64,000 nt of DNA from an uncultured Lachnospiraceae bacterium (GTDB lineage: Bacteria > Bacillota > Clostridia > Lachnospirales > Lachnospiraceae): assembly GCA_944381575.1 (NCBI GenBank), contig CALWLS010000009.1:35919-99918 (forward strand), given 5' to 3'. Shown in pieces: positions 18,681 to 27,909 of the stretch (its first letter is position 1; each line of letters opens with the position of its first letter). The translations under genes and the position numbers were made by a program. The notes beneath the pieces are model-generated. The model made no database searches. It saw nothing but the letters and a program-made list of their open reading frames with translations, and had not been told where the DNA came from.

Positions 18681-19170
18681 TATATCTCTCCTTATACTTT
18701 TCTTTGATCATATCCGCTATGAACGGCGGTACAAATGATGAGATATCCCCTCCGTATGACGCAAGTGTCCTGACGGAGCTTGAGCTCACGTAAGAATACC
18801 TTCTGTCATTAAGCAAAAGCACTATCTCAAAGTCCGGATCAAGCATCTGGTTAGTACGGCCTATGGTAAGCTCATACTCATAATCCGCAGCATTCCTTAT
18901 GCCCCTCACTACGGCGTCCGCGTGCTCCTGCCTGTAAAAATCCACCTGCAGCCCGGAAAAGCATTTGACTTCGATGTTATCAGTTCCGTCAAAGGCCTTG
19001 TTAATCATATTAACACGTTCATCTATAGAAAACAACGGACTTTTTTCAGTGTTGCTGAGCACTCCGACTATGAGCTTTCCGCACATTGCAGCCGCTCTCT
19101 TTATAATATCAATATGCCCGTATGTAAGCGGATCAAAGCTCCCCGGATATATCCAAACAGTGTCTCTCAT
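18664..19170 (-). CDS. coaD: Phosphopantetheine adenylyltransferase
   Basis: CoaD transfers AMP from ATP to 4'-phosphopantetheine, the penultimate step of coenzyme A synthesis. The 168-residue protein starts WIYPGSFDPLTYGHIDII, containing the nucleotidyltransferase TxGH motif (TYGH). It has VVRGIRNAADYEYEL and the C-terminal SYVSSSSVRTLASYGGDIS. Length matches the family (about 160). It follows rsmD by 29 bp, the normal Firmicutes order. Confidence 0.97.
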   Translation of the reverse strand: MRDTVWIYPGSFDPLTYGHIDIIKRAAAMCGKLIVGVLSNTEKSPLFSIDERVNMINKAFDGTDNIEVKCFSGLQVDFYRQEHADAVVRGIRNAADYEYELTIGRTNQMLDPDFEIVLLLNDRRYSYVSSSSVRTLASYGGDISSFVPPFIADMIKEKYKERYNEQQD

Positions 19171-19199
19171 GACGTCCTCTTTTTTCCGACGGCAAGCCG

Positions 19200-19763
19200 T
19201 CAGCCTCGTATTTTTATAAATAAATGCTTCTGATTTTTATATTCCTTGACCCTTGTGATCTCAAGGCCCAGCTCATCAAGGCCTTTTAATTCTGTCTCAA
19301 GCGACTCTTCTACTATGATCAGAGTATCCATACCAAGCCTCCCTGACAGCATGAGCTGCTTAAGCGCTTTAAGCTCAAGCCCCATATTGTACGGCGGGTC
19401 CATAAATATGATGAGTCTGTCATCCTCCGACAGATCCTTCGGAAAATAGACGTTTACGTTTTCGGCATCCGTCCTTACTATCCTTGCACGGTCATAAAAG
19501 CCGCACTTTCTCACATTTGCCTCTATGACGTCTATGGACGCCTTTCTGTTATCCACAAATACCGCCCTTTTGGCTCCCCGGCTTAAGGCTTCTATGCCTA
19601 TGGCACCGGAGCCGGCAAACAAGTCAATAAATACAGCCCCCTGCAGATCAAACTGGAGTATGTTAAATAAGGTCTCCTTTATCCTGTCCGTGGTAGGTCT
19701 TGTATCCATGCCCTCCGGTGCCTTTAAGGGTATGCTCCTCGCCGTTCCGGCAATAACTCTCAT
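19200..19763 (-). CDS. rsmD: 16S rRNA m2G966 methyltransferase RsmD
   Basis: RsmD methylates G966 of 16S rRNA using S-adenosylmethionine. The 187-residue protein begins MRVIAGTARSIPLKAP, followed by RPTTDRIKETLFNIL. The SAM-binding motif is FIDLFAGSGAIGIEALSRGA, and the catalytic motif is DPPY in IFMDPPYNMG. Length and order next to coaD agree with the family. Spacing to recG upstream is 43 bp. Confidence 0.95.
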   Translation of the reverse strand: MRVIAGTARSIPLKAPEGMDTRPTTDRIKETLFNILQFDLQGAVFIDLFAGSGAIGIEALSRGAKRAVFVDNRKASIDVIEANVRKCGFYDRARIVRTDAENVNVYFPKDLSEDDRLIIFMDPPYNMGLELKALKQLMLSGRLGMDTLIIVEESLETELKGLDELGLEITRVKEYKNQKHLFIKIRG

Positions 19764-19806
19764 ATATATCCTCCAGAAAACTCCGTTTCATAAGTGAACG
19801 GCAGTT

Positions 19807-21903
19807 TTACAGTATGTTACCCGTTTCCATGTATTTTAAAAGCATCTTATTGAGCTTAAGATCCTCAGGCTCCTCCAACTCAGGGTCTGTTTTCAGCAGC
19901 ATATCCACGGCCCTTCTTGCTTTTTTCAATATATCCGTATCCCTGTATATGTCGGCTATCCTGTAGCTGGCCTCACCGCTCTGCTTAAATCCGAATATAT
20001 CTCCAGGTCCTCTAAGTTTAAGATCCTCCTCAGCTATCTTAAAGCCGTCATTTGAAGCATTAAGTATGCCAAGCCTCTCCGCCGCTTTTTCACTGTCGGA
20101 GGTATTTATCATGATACAGTAGGACTGTTCCTTTCCGCGTCCGACCCTTCCCCTCAGCTGGTGAAGCTCCGCAAGTCCGAACCTTTCCGCATTCTCCACC
20201 ATCATTACTGAAGCGTTCGGCACATCGACTCCCACCTCGACTACGGTAGTGGATATGAGAAGATCTATGTCCCTCTCCTTAAAGCTCTCCATGATCCTGT
20301 CCTTATCCGCGTCTCTCATCCTTCCGTGGAGTATGCCTATCCTCACCTCGGGCGGAAATACTCTTTTAAGCCTTTCAGCATAATCGGTCACGTTTTCCAG
20401 CTCTGAGAGTCCGGCGGTCTTATCCGTGCCGTCCTCCGATGTGTCCTCTATGGCAGGACAGATAATATAGGCCTGACGGCCCTTTTTTATTTCATCATAT
20501 ATGAATCTGTAGGCGGTCTTCCTGTATGACGGACCCACCACGCAGTTTTTTATCGGGAGTCTCCCCGTAGGTCTCGCATCCAGTATGGAAACATCCATCC
20601 CGCTGTATACGATGAGCGACAGCGTCCTCGGGATAGGCGTCGCACTCATGATAAGGGTATGCGGAATGTCCCCTTTATTAAATATGGCCTCTCTTTGTCC
20701 AACGCCGAACCTGTGCTGCTCGTCAGTTACCACAAGGCCAAGATCGTGATATTCAGTCTTTTCCTGAAATACCGCATGAGTTCCTATGATTATATCCGCC
20801 TCATGCTCCCTTATCCGCTTAAGGGCAGTCCTTTTTTCCGCGGCTCCCATGCCTCCGGTAAGCAGCACCGTGCTGATCCCAAGCTCAGCCCCTCCCATAT
20901 CCTCGTTAGCAGATATGGAATCAAGGAGACTGTTTAATGTATCAAAATGCTGACGCGCAAGCACTGCCGTTGGAGCCATTATAACCGACTGATAACCGTT
21001 AAGCGAAGCGTATATAGCTGAAAGCAGGGCAACTATGGTCTTTCCGGAACCCACATCCCCCTCCACAAGGCGGTTCATCACATGTCCTGAATTCATATCG
21101 GAGGATATGTCCCTGTAGGCCCTTACCTGGGCCTTCGTAAGTTCAAAGGGAAGTCCGGCCATCACCTTCATCATCCTCATATCAGGCCTGCACCTGTGTG
21201 ACGATACGGATTTTCTGGCATTATCGCTCAGCTTTGAGCCTGCCAGCATGCTCATGAAAAACTCGTTGAAAACGGCTCTCTCCCTCGCAGCCGAAAGTTC
21301 CTGTTCAGATCTTGGAAAATGCAGCCTTATCAAAGATGAATCCATGCTGCCAAGCTTTAGCTCATCCCTGATGCGCTCTGGAAGAAATTCTCCCGCCCTG
21401 CCGTACCGATTCAGGGCTTCAGCCACGGCGTTCATGACGGTGCTGTTCGTTATCCCCTTTGAAAGAGGATAAACCGGCATTATCCTGCCGGCATATTTTT
21501 CCCTATAGGCGTCAGCGTCGTATATCTTTGGCTGGATCATCATAAGCCTGCCGTTTTTCTCGGATATCCTGCCCCTGAACACAAGATGTCTGCCGGCCTT
21601 CAGGCTGTTTTTTAAGAATGGGGAATTGAACCATGACAGCTGCAGTCTTCCTGTCATATCAGATAGATAGGCGTTTACTATCACCCTGCCGTTATAACGG
21701 TTTACGGATGCATCGCTGTTAAGTACTCCTTCAACTGCCATGGTGCTTCCAGGACAGAGCTCATATATCGGCGATGGTTCATTAAACCTTTCATAATCCC
21801 TCGGATAATAATATATCAGATCCTCTGCCGAGAAAATGCCGAGGCGATTAAACGCCGCGGCAGTTTTTTCTCCTATTCCCCTAAGTGTCGTCAGCTCTGA
21901 CAA
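19807..21903 (-). CDS. recG: ATP-dependent DNA helicase RecG
   Basis: RecG is a monomeric helicase that remodels stalled replication forks and branch-migrates Holliday junctions. The 698-residue protein has the N-terminal wedge/OB domain (LRGIGEKTAAAFNRLGI, later GRVIVNAYLSDMTGRLQLSWFN). Helicase motif I is GDVGSGKT, Ia is MAPTAVLARQH, II is DEQH in VVTDEQHRFGVGQR, III is MSATPIPRT and VI is QLRGRVGRG. It lies 13 bp downstream of the fakA-like gene. Confidence 0.98.
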   Translation of the reverse strand: MSELTTLRGIGEKTAAAFNRLGIFSAEDLIYYYPRDYERFNEPSPIYELCPGSTMAVEGVLNSDASVNRYNGRVIVNAYLSDMTGRLQLSWFNSPFLKNSLKAGRHLVFRGRISEKNGRLMMIQPKIYDADAYREKYAGRIMPVYPLSKGITNSTVMNAVAEALNRYGRAGEFLPERIRDELKLGSMDSSLIRLHFPRSEQELSAARERAVFNEFFMSMLAGSKLSDNARKSVSSHRCRPDMRMMKVMAGLPFELTKAQVRAYRDISSDMNSGHVMNRLVEGDVGSGKTIVALLSAIYASLNGYQSVIMAPTAVLARQHFDTLNSLLDSISANEDMGGAELGISTVLLTGGMGAAEKRTALKRIREHEADIIIGTHAVFQEKTEYHDLGLVVTDEQHRFGVGQREAIFNKGDIPHTLIMSATPIPRTLSLIVYSGMDVSILDARPTGRLPIKNCVVGPSYRKTAYRFIYDEIKKGRQAYIICPAIEDTSEDGTDKTAGLSELENVTDYAERLKRVFPPEVRIGILHGRMRDADKDRIMESFKERDIDLLISTTVVEVGVDVPNASVMMVENAERFGLAELHQLRGRVGRGKEQSYCIMINTSDSEKAAERLGILNASNDGFKIAEEDLKLRGPGDIFGFKQSGEASYRIADIYRDTDILKKARRAVDMLLKTDPELEEPEDLKLNKMLLKYMETGNIL

Positions 21904-21916
21904 TCAGTGCACCTCT

Positions 21917-23617
21917 TTATTCCACGCTTATTATATAATAGTAGACCGGCTGTTCTCCTCTTTCTACCTCTGTCTCTATATCAGGGTGCTTTTCAGATAT
22001 CCTGTCCGCAAGCAGCCCTGCGGATTCATCATCTATTCCCTCGCCGGCGTAGATCGTAACCATGGAGGAATCCTCGTCTATCATCTTATCCAGCATATCG
22101 GCGGCAGTGTCGTTAAGTATCTGGCCCACGGAAAGTATTCCCCGGTCGCCGATACCCATTATATCTCCCTCACGGATCTCCATTCCGTCTATGACCGTAT
22201 TCCTTACCGCATAGGTAAGCTCTCCTGTCTTAATGGCCGATATCGCTTCCGACATGGCTTCAAGATTAGCCTCCGGAGTATCGCCTTCGTTAAAGGCTAT
22301 AACGGCGGCTATGCCCTGAGGCACGGTTTTTGTAGGCACGACATGGATCCTTACGTCCTTATTGATCCTTGCAGCCTGCTCTGCTGCGAGGATTATATTT
22401 TTATTATTCGGAAGGATGTATACGTCTTCGGCGTTGACCTCCTCTACGGCCTTAAGCATATCCTCCGTACTTGGATTCATGGTCTGTCCGCCTTCTATGA
22501 CATAGCTTACTCCCAGCTCCTCAAAAATGTTCTCAAAGCCCTTTCCGGAGCAAACGGCTATAAATGCCGAAGGCTTTTTCGGTCCCTTTTTTGCCGCTTC
22601 GTTTTCCTCGTTGAGCTTTTCCATAGCGGCGATCTTTGAAGCGTTCTTTATGAGAGTTTCCTCATGCTCCTCCCTCATGTTGTCCACCTTCATGTGGGAA
22701 AGAGACTCGCCTATCTCAAGGCCCTTTTCAAACACAAGTCCCGGATGATTGGTGTGTACGTGGACCTTGATCATTTCATCATCGCTCACGCACACAATGG
22801 AATCTCCTATACTCTCAAGATATCTCTTAAAGCCGGCGATCCTGTCTGCATCAAGAGGCTCCTTAAGATTAACTATAAGCTCGGTGCAGTATCCGAATTT
22901 TATATCGTCCGTGGATATCCTGTTCCTCGTTCTGCCTTCCGTGTCCTGACTGCCAGTCTCATCCGCAGCCTGATAAACTGAAATATCGGTATCCGTATCC
23001 TCCCCTGAAAGCGCTGCAAGAGCCCCCTCAAGAAATACTATAAGTCCCTGTCCTCCGGAATCCACGACTCCAGCTTCCTTAAGTACCGGAAGCAGCTCCG
23101 GTGTCCTCTTAAGAGCTTCCTTTCCGCTATCAAGGGCCTCCCTTACAAGCTCGCATATATCATCGGTCACCGGCGCTATCTCGGATGCCTTGTCGGATAT
23201 GCTCCTTGCAACGGTGAGTATGGTGCCCTCCTTTGGTTTCATTACAGCCTTATAGGCAGTTTCCACCGCCTTATTTACGGCTGAGGCAAGAAGCAGGGAA
23301 TCAATGGTCTTGGAGCTTCCCACAGTCTTGCAGAATCCCCTGATAAGCTGGGACATTATAACTCCGGAGTTACCTCTTGCACCGCGAAGGGAACCTGAGG
23401 ACATGGTCTTTGCCACGGCCTCCATATCATAATCCCTTAACTCCGACAGAGCCCTGGCCGCCGCCATGACGGTCATGGACATATTGGTTCCGGTATCGCC
23501 GTCCGGTACCGGAAAAACATTAAGTTCATTAATGTAGGCTTTATTAAGATCAAGTTTTTTCGCGCCGGCAATAAAGCATTTTCTTAAAATGCCGGCGTCA
23601 AGAGTATTGGTCTTCAA
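21917..23617 (-). CDS. fakA: DAK2/DegV-family kinase FakA-like (YloV)
   Basis: In Staphylococcus, FakA phosphorylates fatty acids held by a DegV-family FakB protein, feeding phospholipid synthesis. The 566-residue protein has the N-terminal DAK2 ATP-binding domain (NVFPVPDGDTGTNMSMTV near residues 30-50; SLRGARGNSGVIMSQL; VDSGGQGL), a middle domain, and a C-terminal EDD-like domain (VTIYAGEGIDD). Length matches YloV (about 550). No FakB partner is visible in the window, so fatty-acid kinase activity is inferred from the family. Confidence 0.88.
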   Translation of the reverse strand: MKTNTLDAGILRKCFIAGAKKLDLNKAYINELNVFPVPDGDTGTNMSMTVMAAARALSELRDYDMEAVAKTMSSGSLRGARGNSGVIMSQLIRGFCKTVGSSKTIDSLLLASAVNKAVETAYKAVMKPKEGTILTVARSISDKASEIAPVTDDICELVREALDSGKEALKRTPELLPVLKEAGVVDSGGQGLIVFLEGALAALSGEDTDTDISVYQAADETGSQDTEGRTRNRISTDDIKFGYCTELIVNLKEPLDADRIAGFKRYLESIGDSIVCVSDDEMIKVHVHTNHPGLVFEKGLEIGESLSHMKVDNMREEHEETLIKNASKIAAMEKLNEENEAAKKGPKKPSAFIAVCSGKGFENIFEELGVSYVIEGGQTMNPSTEDMLKAVEEVNAEDVYILPNNKNIILAAEQAARINKDVRIHVVPTKTVPQGIAAVIAFNEGDTPEANLEAMSEAISAIKTGELTYAVRNTVIDGMEIREGDIMGIGDRGILSVGQILNDTAADMLDKMIDEDSSMVTIYAGEGIDDESAGLLADRISEKHPDIETEVERGEQPVYYYIISVE

Positions 23618-23631
23618 CTCAAGTCTCCTCC

Positions 23632-23991
23632 TTAATCGATCCGTCTTACACCCTCAACATAAACATCGATGCTGCTTACCTTAAGCCCGGTGTGCTCTTC
23701 CACCTGGTATTTGACAGTCTCGATAAGGTTGTTGGAAACCGTAAAAATATTTACACCGTAAGCGACGATAATATGTATCTTCAGAATGATCTCATTAAGA
23801 TCATTGACAGCAACCTCTATCCCCTTTCTCAGGGAATCCTTTTTGAGCATCCTGACAAGGCCGTCCCTTATGCTCACTGCGGCCATCCCCACGATGCCGA
23901 AGCACTCCACCGAGGCCGATCCGGCTATCGTGGCAATAACATCCTCGGAGATGGTTATATTGCCAAGTTCGCTATTAAGCTTTCCTTTCAT
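23632..23991 (-). CDS. Asp23/YloU family envelope stress-type protein
   Basis: Asp23/Gls24-family proteins sit on the inner face of the membrane and contribute to envelope homeostasis. I start the gene at the ATG at 23989-23991 because AAGGAGGA lies seven bases upstream and the product then begins MKGKLNSELGNITISEDVIATIAG, the normal family start; the frame stays open 44 codons further without support. The resulting 119 residues include CFGIVGMAAVSIRDGL and the C-terminal LKVSSIDVYVEGVRRID. It lies 14 bp before the fakA-like gene and is divergent from rpmB, the usual Firmicutes order. Confidence 0.92.
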   Translation of the reverse strand: MKGKLNSELGNITISEDVIATIAGSASVECFGIVGMAAVSIRDGLVRMLKKDSLRKGIEVAVNDLNEIILKIHIIVAYGVNIFTVSNNLIETVKYQVEEHTGLKVSSIDVYVEGVRRID

Positions 23992-24052
23992 GACTTCCTC
24001 CTTGCTTTTATGAAATATTATCATAAATGCATACCTTTTTAAAGTGAAATGC

Positions 24053-24081
24053 TTGCATTTAAAATACAATTCTGCTATCAT
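24053..24081 (+). promoter_or_regulatory. Promoter of rpmB
   Basis: TTGCAT (24053-24058), a 17-bp spacer and TATCAT (24076-24081), with the predicted start near 24088 and a strong AAGGAGG site before the ATG at 24122. On the minus strand the same gap must hold the asp23-fakA-recG promoter; GATAAT near 24015-24020 is a candidate -10. Confidence 0.65.
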
Positions 24082-24121
24082 AACATTTGCGCAATTTTGA
24101 GTTAAGTAAGGAGGTGCTACC

Positions 24122-24349
24122 ATGGCAAAATGTTCAGTATGTGGAAAGTCTGTACTGTTTGGTAACGCAGTGAGCCATTCTCACAGAAGATCAAACAAGA
24201 TCTTCAAGCCAAACGTAAAGAAGGTCAACATTCAGACAGAAGCAGGTAATAGAAAAGTGTACGTATGCACATCTTGCTTAAGATCCGGTAAGGTTCAGAG
24301 AGCTTCCGTTGTTAAGGCTGCTGCTCCTGTTGTTGCAGACGCTGAATAA
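24122..24349 (+). CDS. rpmB: 50S ribosomal protein L28
   Basis: L28 is a small structural protein of the large ribosomal subunit. The 75-residue protein starts MAKCSVCGKSVLFGNAVSHSH and continues with RRSNKIFKPNVKKV and the C-terminal VCTSCLRSGKVQRA. It is the zinc-ribbon (C+) form with two CxxC pairs (CSVC, CTSC). An Ala/Val-rich tail of about 12 residues follows. It is transcribed alone, with its own promoter and terminator. Confidence 0.98.
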   Translation: MAKCSVCGKSVLFGNAVSHSHRRSNKIFKPNVKKVNIQTEAGNRKVYVCTSCLRSGKVQRASVVKAAAPVVADAE

Positions 24350-24379
24350 TACTTCCAGACTGACCAAAATCTATAAAAC

Positions 24380-24410
24380 GCTGCCTGTGTTTTTACACGG
24401 CAGCTTTTTT
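24380..24410 (+). terminator. rpmB terminator
   Basis: GCTGCCTGTGT pairs with ACACGGCAGC (one bulge) around a T-rich loop and is followed directly by seven T (24404-24410). Confidence 0.85.
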
Positions 24411-24482
24411 AGTTCATTACTATCTTACATATAAAACTCGGGTTATTGGGACTGATCACCAGCATGTTTTGCCCTATACCCC

Positions 24483-24530
24483 AAAAACTTCCTGTCATGT
24501 ATCCGTTTCTACGGAATACATGGCAGGAAG
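24483..24530 (-). terminator. Terminator of the nfnAB operon
   Basis: On the minus strand CTTCCTGCCATGTATTCCG pairs with CGGATACATGACAGGAAG (one wobble, one bulge), followed by TTTTT (24483-24487). It lies about 70 bp after the nfnB stop. A second hairpin at 24543-24582 (CAGTA-AAA arms and an inner ATAAGC/GCTTAT stem) lies between it and nfnB. Confidence 0.75.
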
Positions 24531-24602
24531 CTTATCTTATCGCAGTATAAAAGCATAAGCTCTATGCTTATCCCTTTTACTGTATTAAACAGACCTCAGC
24601 TT

Positions 24603-26006
24603 TTATTTTGCTGAAAGATACCCGTCTATCGCTGCCGCCGCGGTCTTTCCCGCACCCATGGCGGATATTACGGTAGCCGCTCCGGTGACTGCGTCTCCTC
24701 CGGCATATACGCCCTCCCTTGAGGTAAGGCCGTACTCATTTACTATTATTCCGCCCTTTTCATTTACCTCAAGTCCCTTTGTGGTATTCTTTATGAGAGG
24801 GTTAGGAGATGTTCCGATGGCAATGACCACCGTGTCCACCGGGATATCAAACTCGGAGCCCTCCACCGGCACAGGCCTGCGCCTGCCCTTTGCATCCGGC
24901 TCTCCAAGCTCCATCCTGATGCATCTGATGGCCGTAACGTCTCCGTTACGAGGATCCTTCTTATCCTCAGGATTGTCATATCCGATTATCTCCACAGGAT
25001 TATTAAGGAGCTTAAACTGGATACCCTCTTCCTCAGCGTGCTCCACCTCTTCCTTCCTTGCAGGAAGCTCTTCCATGGATCTTCTGTATACTATATAAAC
25101 ATTATCGGCTCCAAGCCTTAAAGCGGTCCTTGCAGCATCCATGGCAACGTTTCCGCCGCCGACTACCGCAACGTTTCCGCCCTTTTTGACAGGAGTCGTC
25201 GGATCATCAAGATAGGCCTTCATGAGGTTGCTCCTTGTCAGGAATTCATTCGCCGAATAAACCCCCTTAAGGGACTCTCCAGGTATATGCATGAAATTAG
25301 GAAGTCCGGCGCCGGAGCCGATGAACACGGCCTCGTAGCCCATATCGAACAGCTCGTCTATCGTAAGGGTCTTTCCTATGACCACGTCGGTATTTACCGT
25401 AACCCCGAGCTTATTTAAGGTGTCTACTTCCTTTGCCACTATGGTCTTTGGAAGACGGAACTCAGGTATTCCGTAAACAAGGACTCCTCCGGCCTTATGC
25501 AGCGCCTCATATACGGTAACGTCATAGCCCTTTTTCGCAAGATCACCTGCGCAGGTAAGGCCTGAAGGTCCTGACCCCACAACGGCTACCTTATGTCCGT
25601 TTTTCTCTGGAAGCTCCGGATCAGCCTTAACATTTTCATTATGCCAGTCAGCAACGAATCTCTCGAGCCTTCCGATACCCACGGGCTCAAACTTGATGCC
25701 CATGGTACATTTTGATTCGCACTGGGTCTCCTGAGGACATACCCTTCCGCACACGGCAGGAAGCGATGAGGTCCTTGTAATAACCTTATATGCACCTTCA
25801 AAATCCTGCTCTTTTATATGTCCTATAAATTCCGGGATGCTGATATTTACGGGACAGGCATCCACACATGGCTGATTTTTGCAGTTAAGGCATCTCTCAG
25901 CCTCTGCCACTGCCGTCTCCATGGAATATCCGAGGGCAACCTCATTAAAATTATGGGCTCTTACCTCAGGCGCCTGTGAAGGCATCTCATGTTTTTTAGG
26001 TTCCAT
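24603..26006 (-). CDS. nfnB: NADPH-dependent ferredoxin/glutamate synthase-type oxidoreductase, NfnB
   Basis: With NfnA this subunit forms an electron-bifurcating NADH-dependent reduced ferredoxin:NADP+ oxidoreductase. I choose the ATG at 26004-26006 because GGGAGG lies eight bases upstream and it starts 16 bp after nfnA; the frame runs 22 codons further upstream into nfnA. About 467 residues remain, as in known NfnB. N-terminal iron-sulfur motifs are CLNCKNQPCVDACPVNI and CGRVCPQETQCESKC. The FAD motif is VVGSGPSGLTCAGDLAKKG and the NADPH motif VVGGGNVAMDAARTAL. Homologues are often annotated gltA or gltD; the adjacent nfnA argues for Nfn. Confidence 0.9.
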   Translation of the reverse strand: MEPKKHEMPSQAPEVRAHNFNEVALGYSMETAVAEAERCLNCKNQPCVDACPVNISIPEFIGHIKEQDFEGAYKVITRTSSLPAVCGRVCPQETQCESKCTMGIKFEPVGIGRLERFVADWHNENVKADPELPEKNGHKVAVVGSGPSGLTCAGDLAKKGYDVTVYEALHKAGGVLVYGIPEFRLPKTIVAKEVDTLNKLGVTVNTDVVIGKTLTIDELFDMGYEAVFIGSGAGLPNFMHIPGESLKGVYSANEFLTRSNLMKAYLDDPTTPVKKGGNVAVVGGGNVAMDAARTALRLGADNVYIVYRRSMEELPARKEEVEHAEEEGIQFKLLNNPVEIIGYDNPEDKKDPRNGDVTAIRCIRMELGEPDAKGRRRPVPVEGSEFDIPVDTVVIAIGTSPNPLIKNTTKGLEVNEKGGIIVNEYGLTSREGVYAGGDAVTGAATVISAMGAGKTAAAAIDGYLSAK

Positions 26007-26022
26007 ACCTTTTCCTCCCTTC

Positions 26023-26868
26023 TCAGGCATTTTTAAAGAGATTGCAGGTCTCTTCGTATGCATGTCTCTCAAAGTCCGTATACATCCTGCTTCTCATGAT
26101 GGCGTTATCAAAATCCACCTTGTATCCGTCGAAATCAGGACCGTCTACACAGGCAAATTTAATAATGTCCTTTCCGTCCTCATGAAGCGTGAGCCTGCAG
26201 CCTCCGCACATTCCGGTTCCGTCTATCATGATAGGGCTCATGGAAACAGTTATAGGCGCATTGAATTCCTTTGCCGTAAGCACGGTAAATTTCATCATTA
26301 CAAGCGGTCCGATGCAGATGATGTTATCGAATTTTTCCTTTTCAAGAAGCTCTCTTAAAGGCACGGTGCAGTTTCCCTCCCTGCCGTAGGAGCCGTCGTC
26401 CGTCATGACTATGAGCCTGTTGGATGCAGCCCTGAACTCGTCCTCAAGGATAACAAGATCCTTATTTCTGAATCCAATGATGCTTGTTACATCAGCGCCT
26501 ATCCTGTGGAATTCCTCAGCCACCGGAAGCGCTATGGCACAGCCTACTCCGCCTCCGACTATGCAGACCTTTTTGATCCCTTCAGTCTCAGTGGCATTTC
26601 CCAAAGGTCCTACGAAATCCTGTATGTATCCGCCCTCCGGCACATGATTGAGCTTTGTCGTCGTGGCTCCTACCACCTGGAATATTACCTTTACGGTACC
26701 TTCCTCTTTGTTTACTCCGGCAACCGTAAGCGGTATCCTCTCTCCGTCCTCATCTACTCTTAAGATGATGAACTGCCCCGGCTTTGCCTTATTTGCTACA
26801 AGCGGAGCTTCCACCTCGATCTGTGTGACCGTAGGCCTTAGGGATCTTCTGTGAACGATCTTAAACAT
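26023..26868 (-). CDS. nfnA: Ferredoxin-NADP+ reductase subunit alpha, NfnA
   Basis: NfnA holds FAD, NAD and a [2Fe-2S] cluster and pairs with NfnB to link NADH, ferredoxin and NADP+. The ATG at 26866-26868 has AGGAGA upstream and gives the family start MFKIVHRRSL; the open frame continues 20 codons upstream without support. The 281 residues show the FAD domain (KPGQFIILRVDEDGERIPLT), the NAD domain (CIVGGGVGCAIALPVAEEF) and the C-terminal cluster-binding MCGGCRLT followed by CVDGPDFDG. Such pairs are also called SudAB (sulfide dehydrogenase). Confidence 0.92.
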   Translation of the reverse strand: MFKIVHRRSLRPTVTQIEVEAPLVANKAKPGQFIILRVDEDGERIPLTVAGVNKEEGTVKVIFQVVGATTTKLNHVPEGGYIQDFVGPLGNATETEGIKKVCIVGGGVGCAIALPVAEEFHRIGADVTSIIGFRNKDLVILEDEFRAASNRLIVMTDDGSYGREGNCTVPLRELLEKEKFDNIICIGPLVMMKFTVLTAKEFNAPITVSMSPIMIDGTGMCGGCRLTLHEDGKDIIKFACVDGPDFDGYKVDFDNAIMRSRMYTDFERHAYEETCNLFKNA

Positions 26869-26896
26869 TTTTCTCTCCTGAAAATGAAAAATAATT

Positions 26897-27880
26897 TTAA
26901 AGCGGCGACACCGAAAGCGCCGTTTCAAGTATCTCCCAAATAAAAAATACTATGAACCAGATATTGATGAGGTCCTTAAAGACCGGCTTTTTATCCTCTG
27001 CATATTTCCCCTTGCCGGATATTTCCCTCAAATAAAGGAAAGCTGTCACCAGACATACTGCTGCCACGGCCATATATGCCCAGACAAAAACATCTTCCGG
27101 CATGCTTTCAGCCGCAAGCGGCAGCAGCGTTCCAAGCACTCCGTTATTAAAAACATGCAGTATCACCGCCCAGCCCAATGAATACCTTAATGCAGCATGG
27201 GCAAGTATCAGTCCGGCCATAAAGGTAAATGCAAGCTGCGATATATCACCGTGCATGAATGAAAATGCGAGGGCCGAGATGATAATGGCCCTTTTCTTCC
27301 CGTATGGCAGCAGGCCTTTCAGCACAAAACCTCTGAATACGATCTCTTCAATGACCGGTCCCCATATAACGCTGTATATCACCAGCGCCCAGTTAAGCGT
27401 GTAATCAGCCGTAGCAGCAGGACTCAGTTCTGAGGTATATCCAAAGAAGTTCAGCAGAGCTTCTATAGGAATATCCGCGGCTATAGCAAGGATCTGGGCA
27501 GATATCACGGCGGCCATAAGACACATGAGATCCCTGACCTTCATACTCTCTGTCTTTACCGACAGTCCTTTAAGGAAGCTGTATTTATGGTCCGCCGATA
27601 CCGCAGTATAGCCTCTAAACTCAAAAAGCCCGTACCGCTTATCTATATCGCAGAAATAAATTCCTGCGGCCAAAAGTCCGGTAAAAGTGGCTGCAAGAGA
27701 TATCAGCCCGACAGCCATGTCTCCATCTATAAGAAAATTCAGATCAGGAGACAAAACTATAAAGACCGCGGCCGTAATGACATAGAAAATCTGGATGAGG
27801 ACCATGGTAAGGATATATATGTTCAACCCGAGAAAAACCTTTTTGGCATAATTTATACCCGGGTCAGCTTTGCCTCTCAT
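26897..27880 (-). CDS. CPBP family intramembrane metalloprotease
   Basis: CPBP (Abi) proteins are membrane glutamic-type proteases related to eukaryotic Rce1. The 327-residue protein has about eight hydrophobic segments and the three conserved motifs: EEIVFRG near residue 182, then FSFMHG about 25 residues later, and the late HVFNNG. The substrate is unknown; roles in peptide maturation or bacteriocin immunity are described for some members. It lies 28 bp upstream of nfnA, so it could be in the same transcript, although no functional link is obvious. Confidence 0.88.
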   Translation of the reverse strand: MRGKADPGINYAKKVFLGLNIYILTMVLIQIFYVITAAVFIVLSPDLNFLIDGDMAVGLISLAATFTGLLAAGIYFCDIDKRYGLFEFRGYTAVSADHKYSFLKGLSVKTESMKVRDLMCLMAAVISAQILAIAADIPIEALLNFFGYTSELSPAATADYTLNWALVIYSVIWGPVIEEIVFRGFVLKGLLPYGKKRAIIISALAFSFMHGDISQLAFTFMAGLILAHAALRYSLGWAVILHVFNNGVLGTLLPLAAESMPEDVFVWAYMAVAAVCLVTAFLYLREISGKGKYAEDKKPVFKDLINIWFIVFFIWEILETALSVSPL

Positions 27881-27909
27881 TTCAGATCCTCTCTTAATCC
27901 CCTCCTGTA

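Noticed and set aside
24543-24582. Hairpin between nfnB and its terminator as a separate regulatory RNA
   Set aside because: No promoter or conserved structure; more simply part of the 3' end of the nfnAB message.
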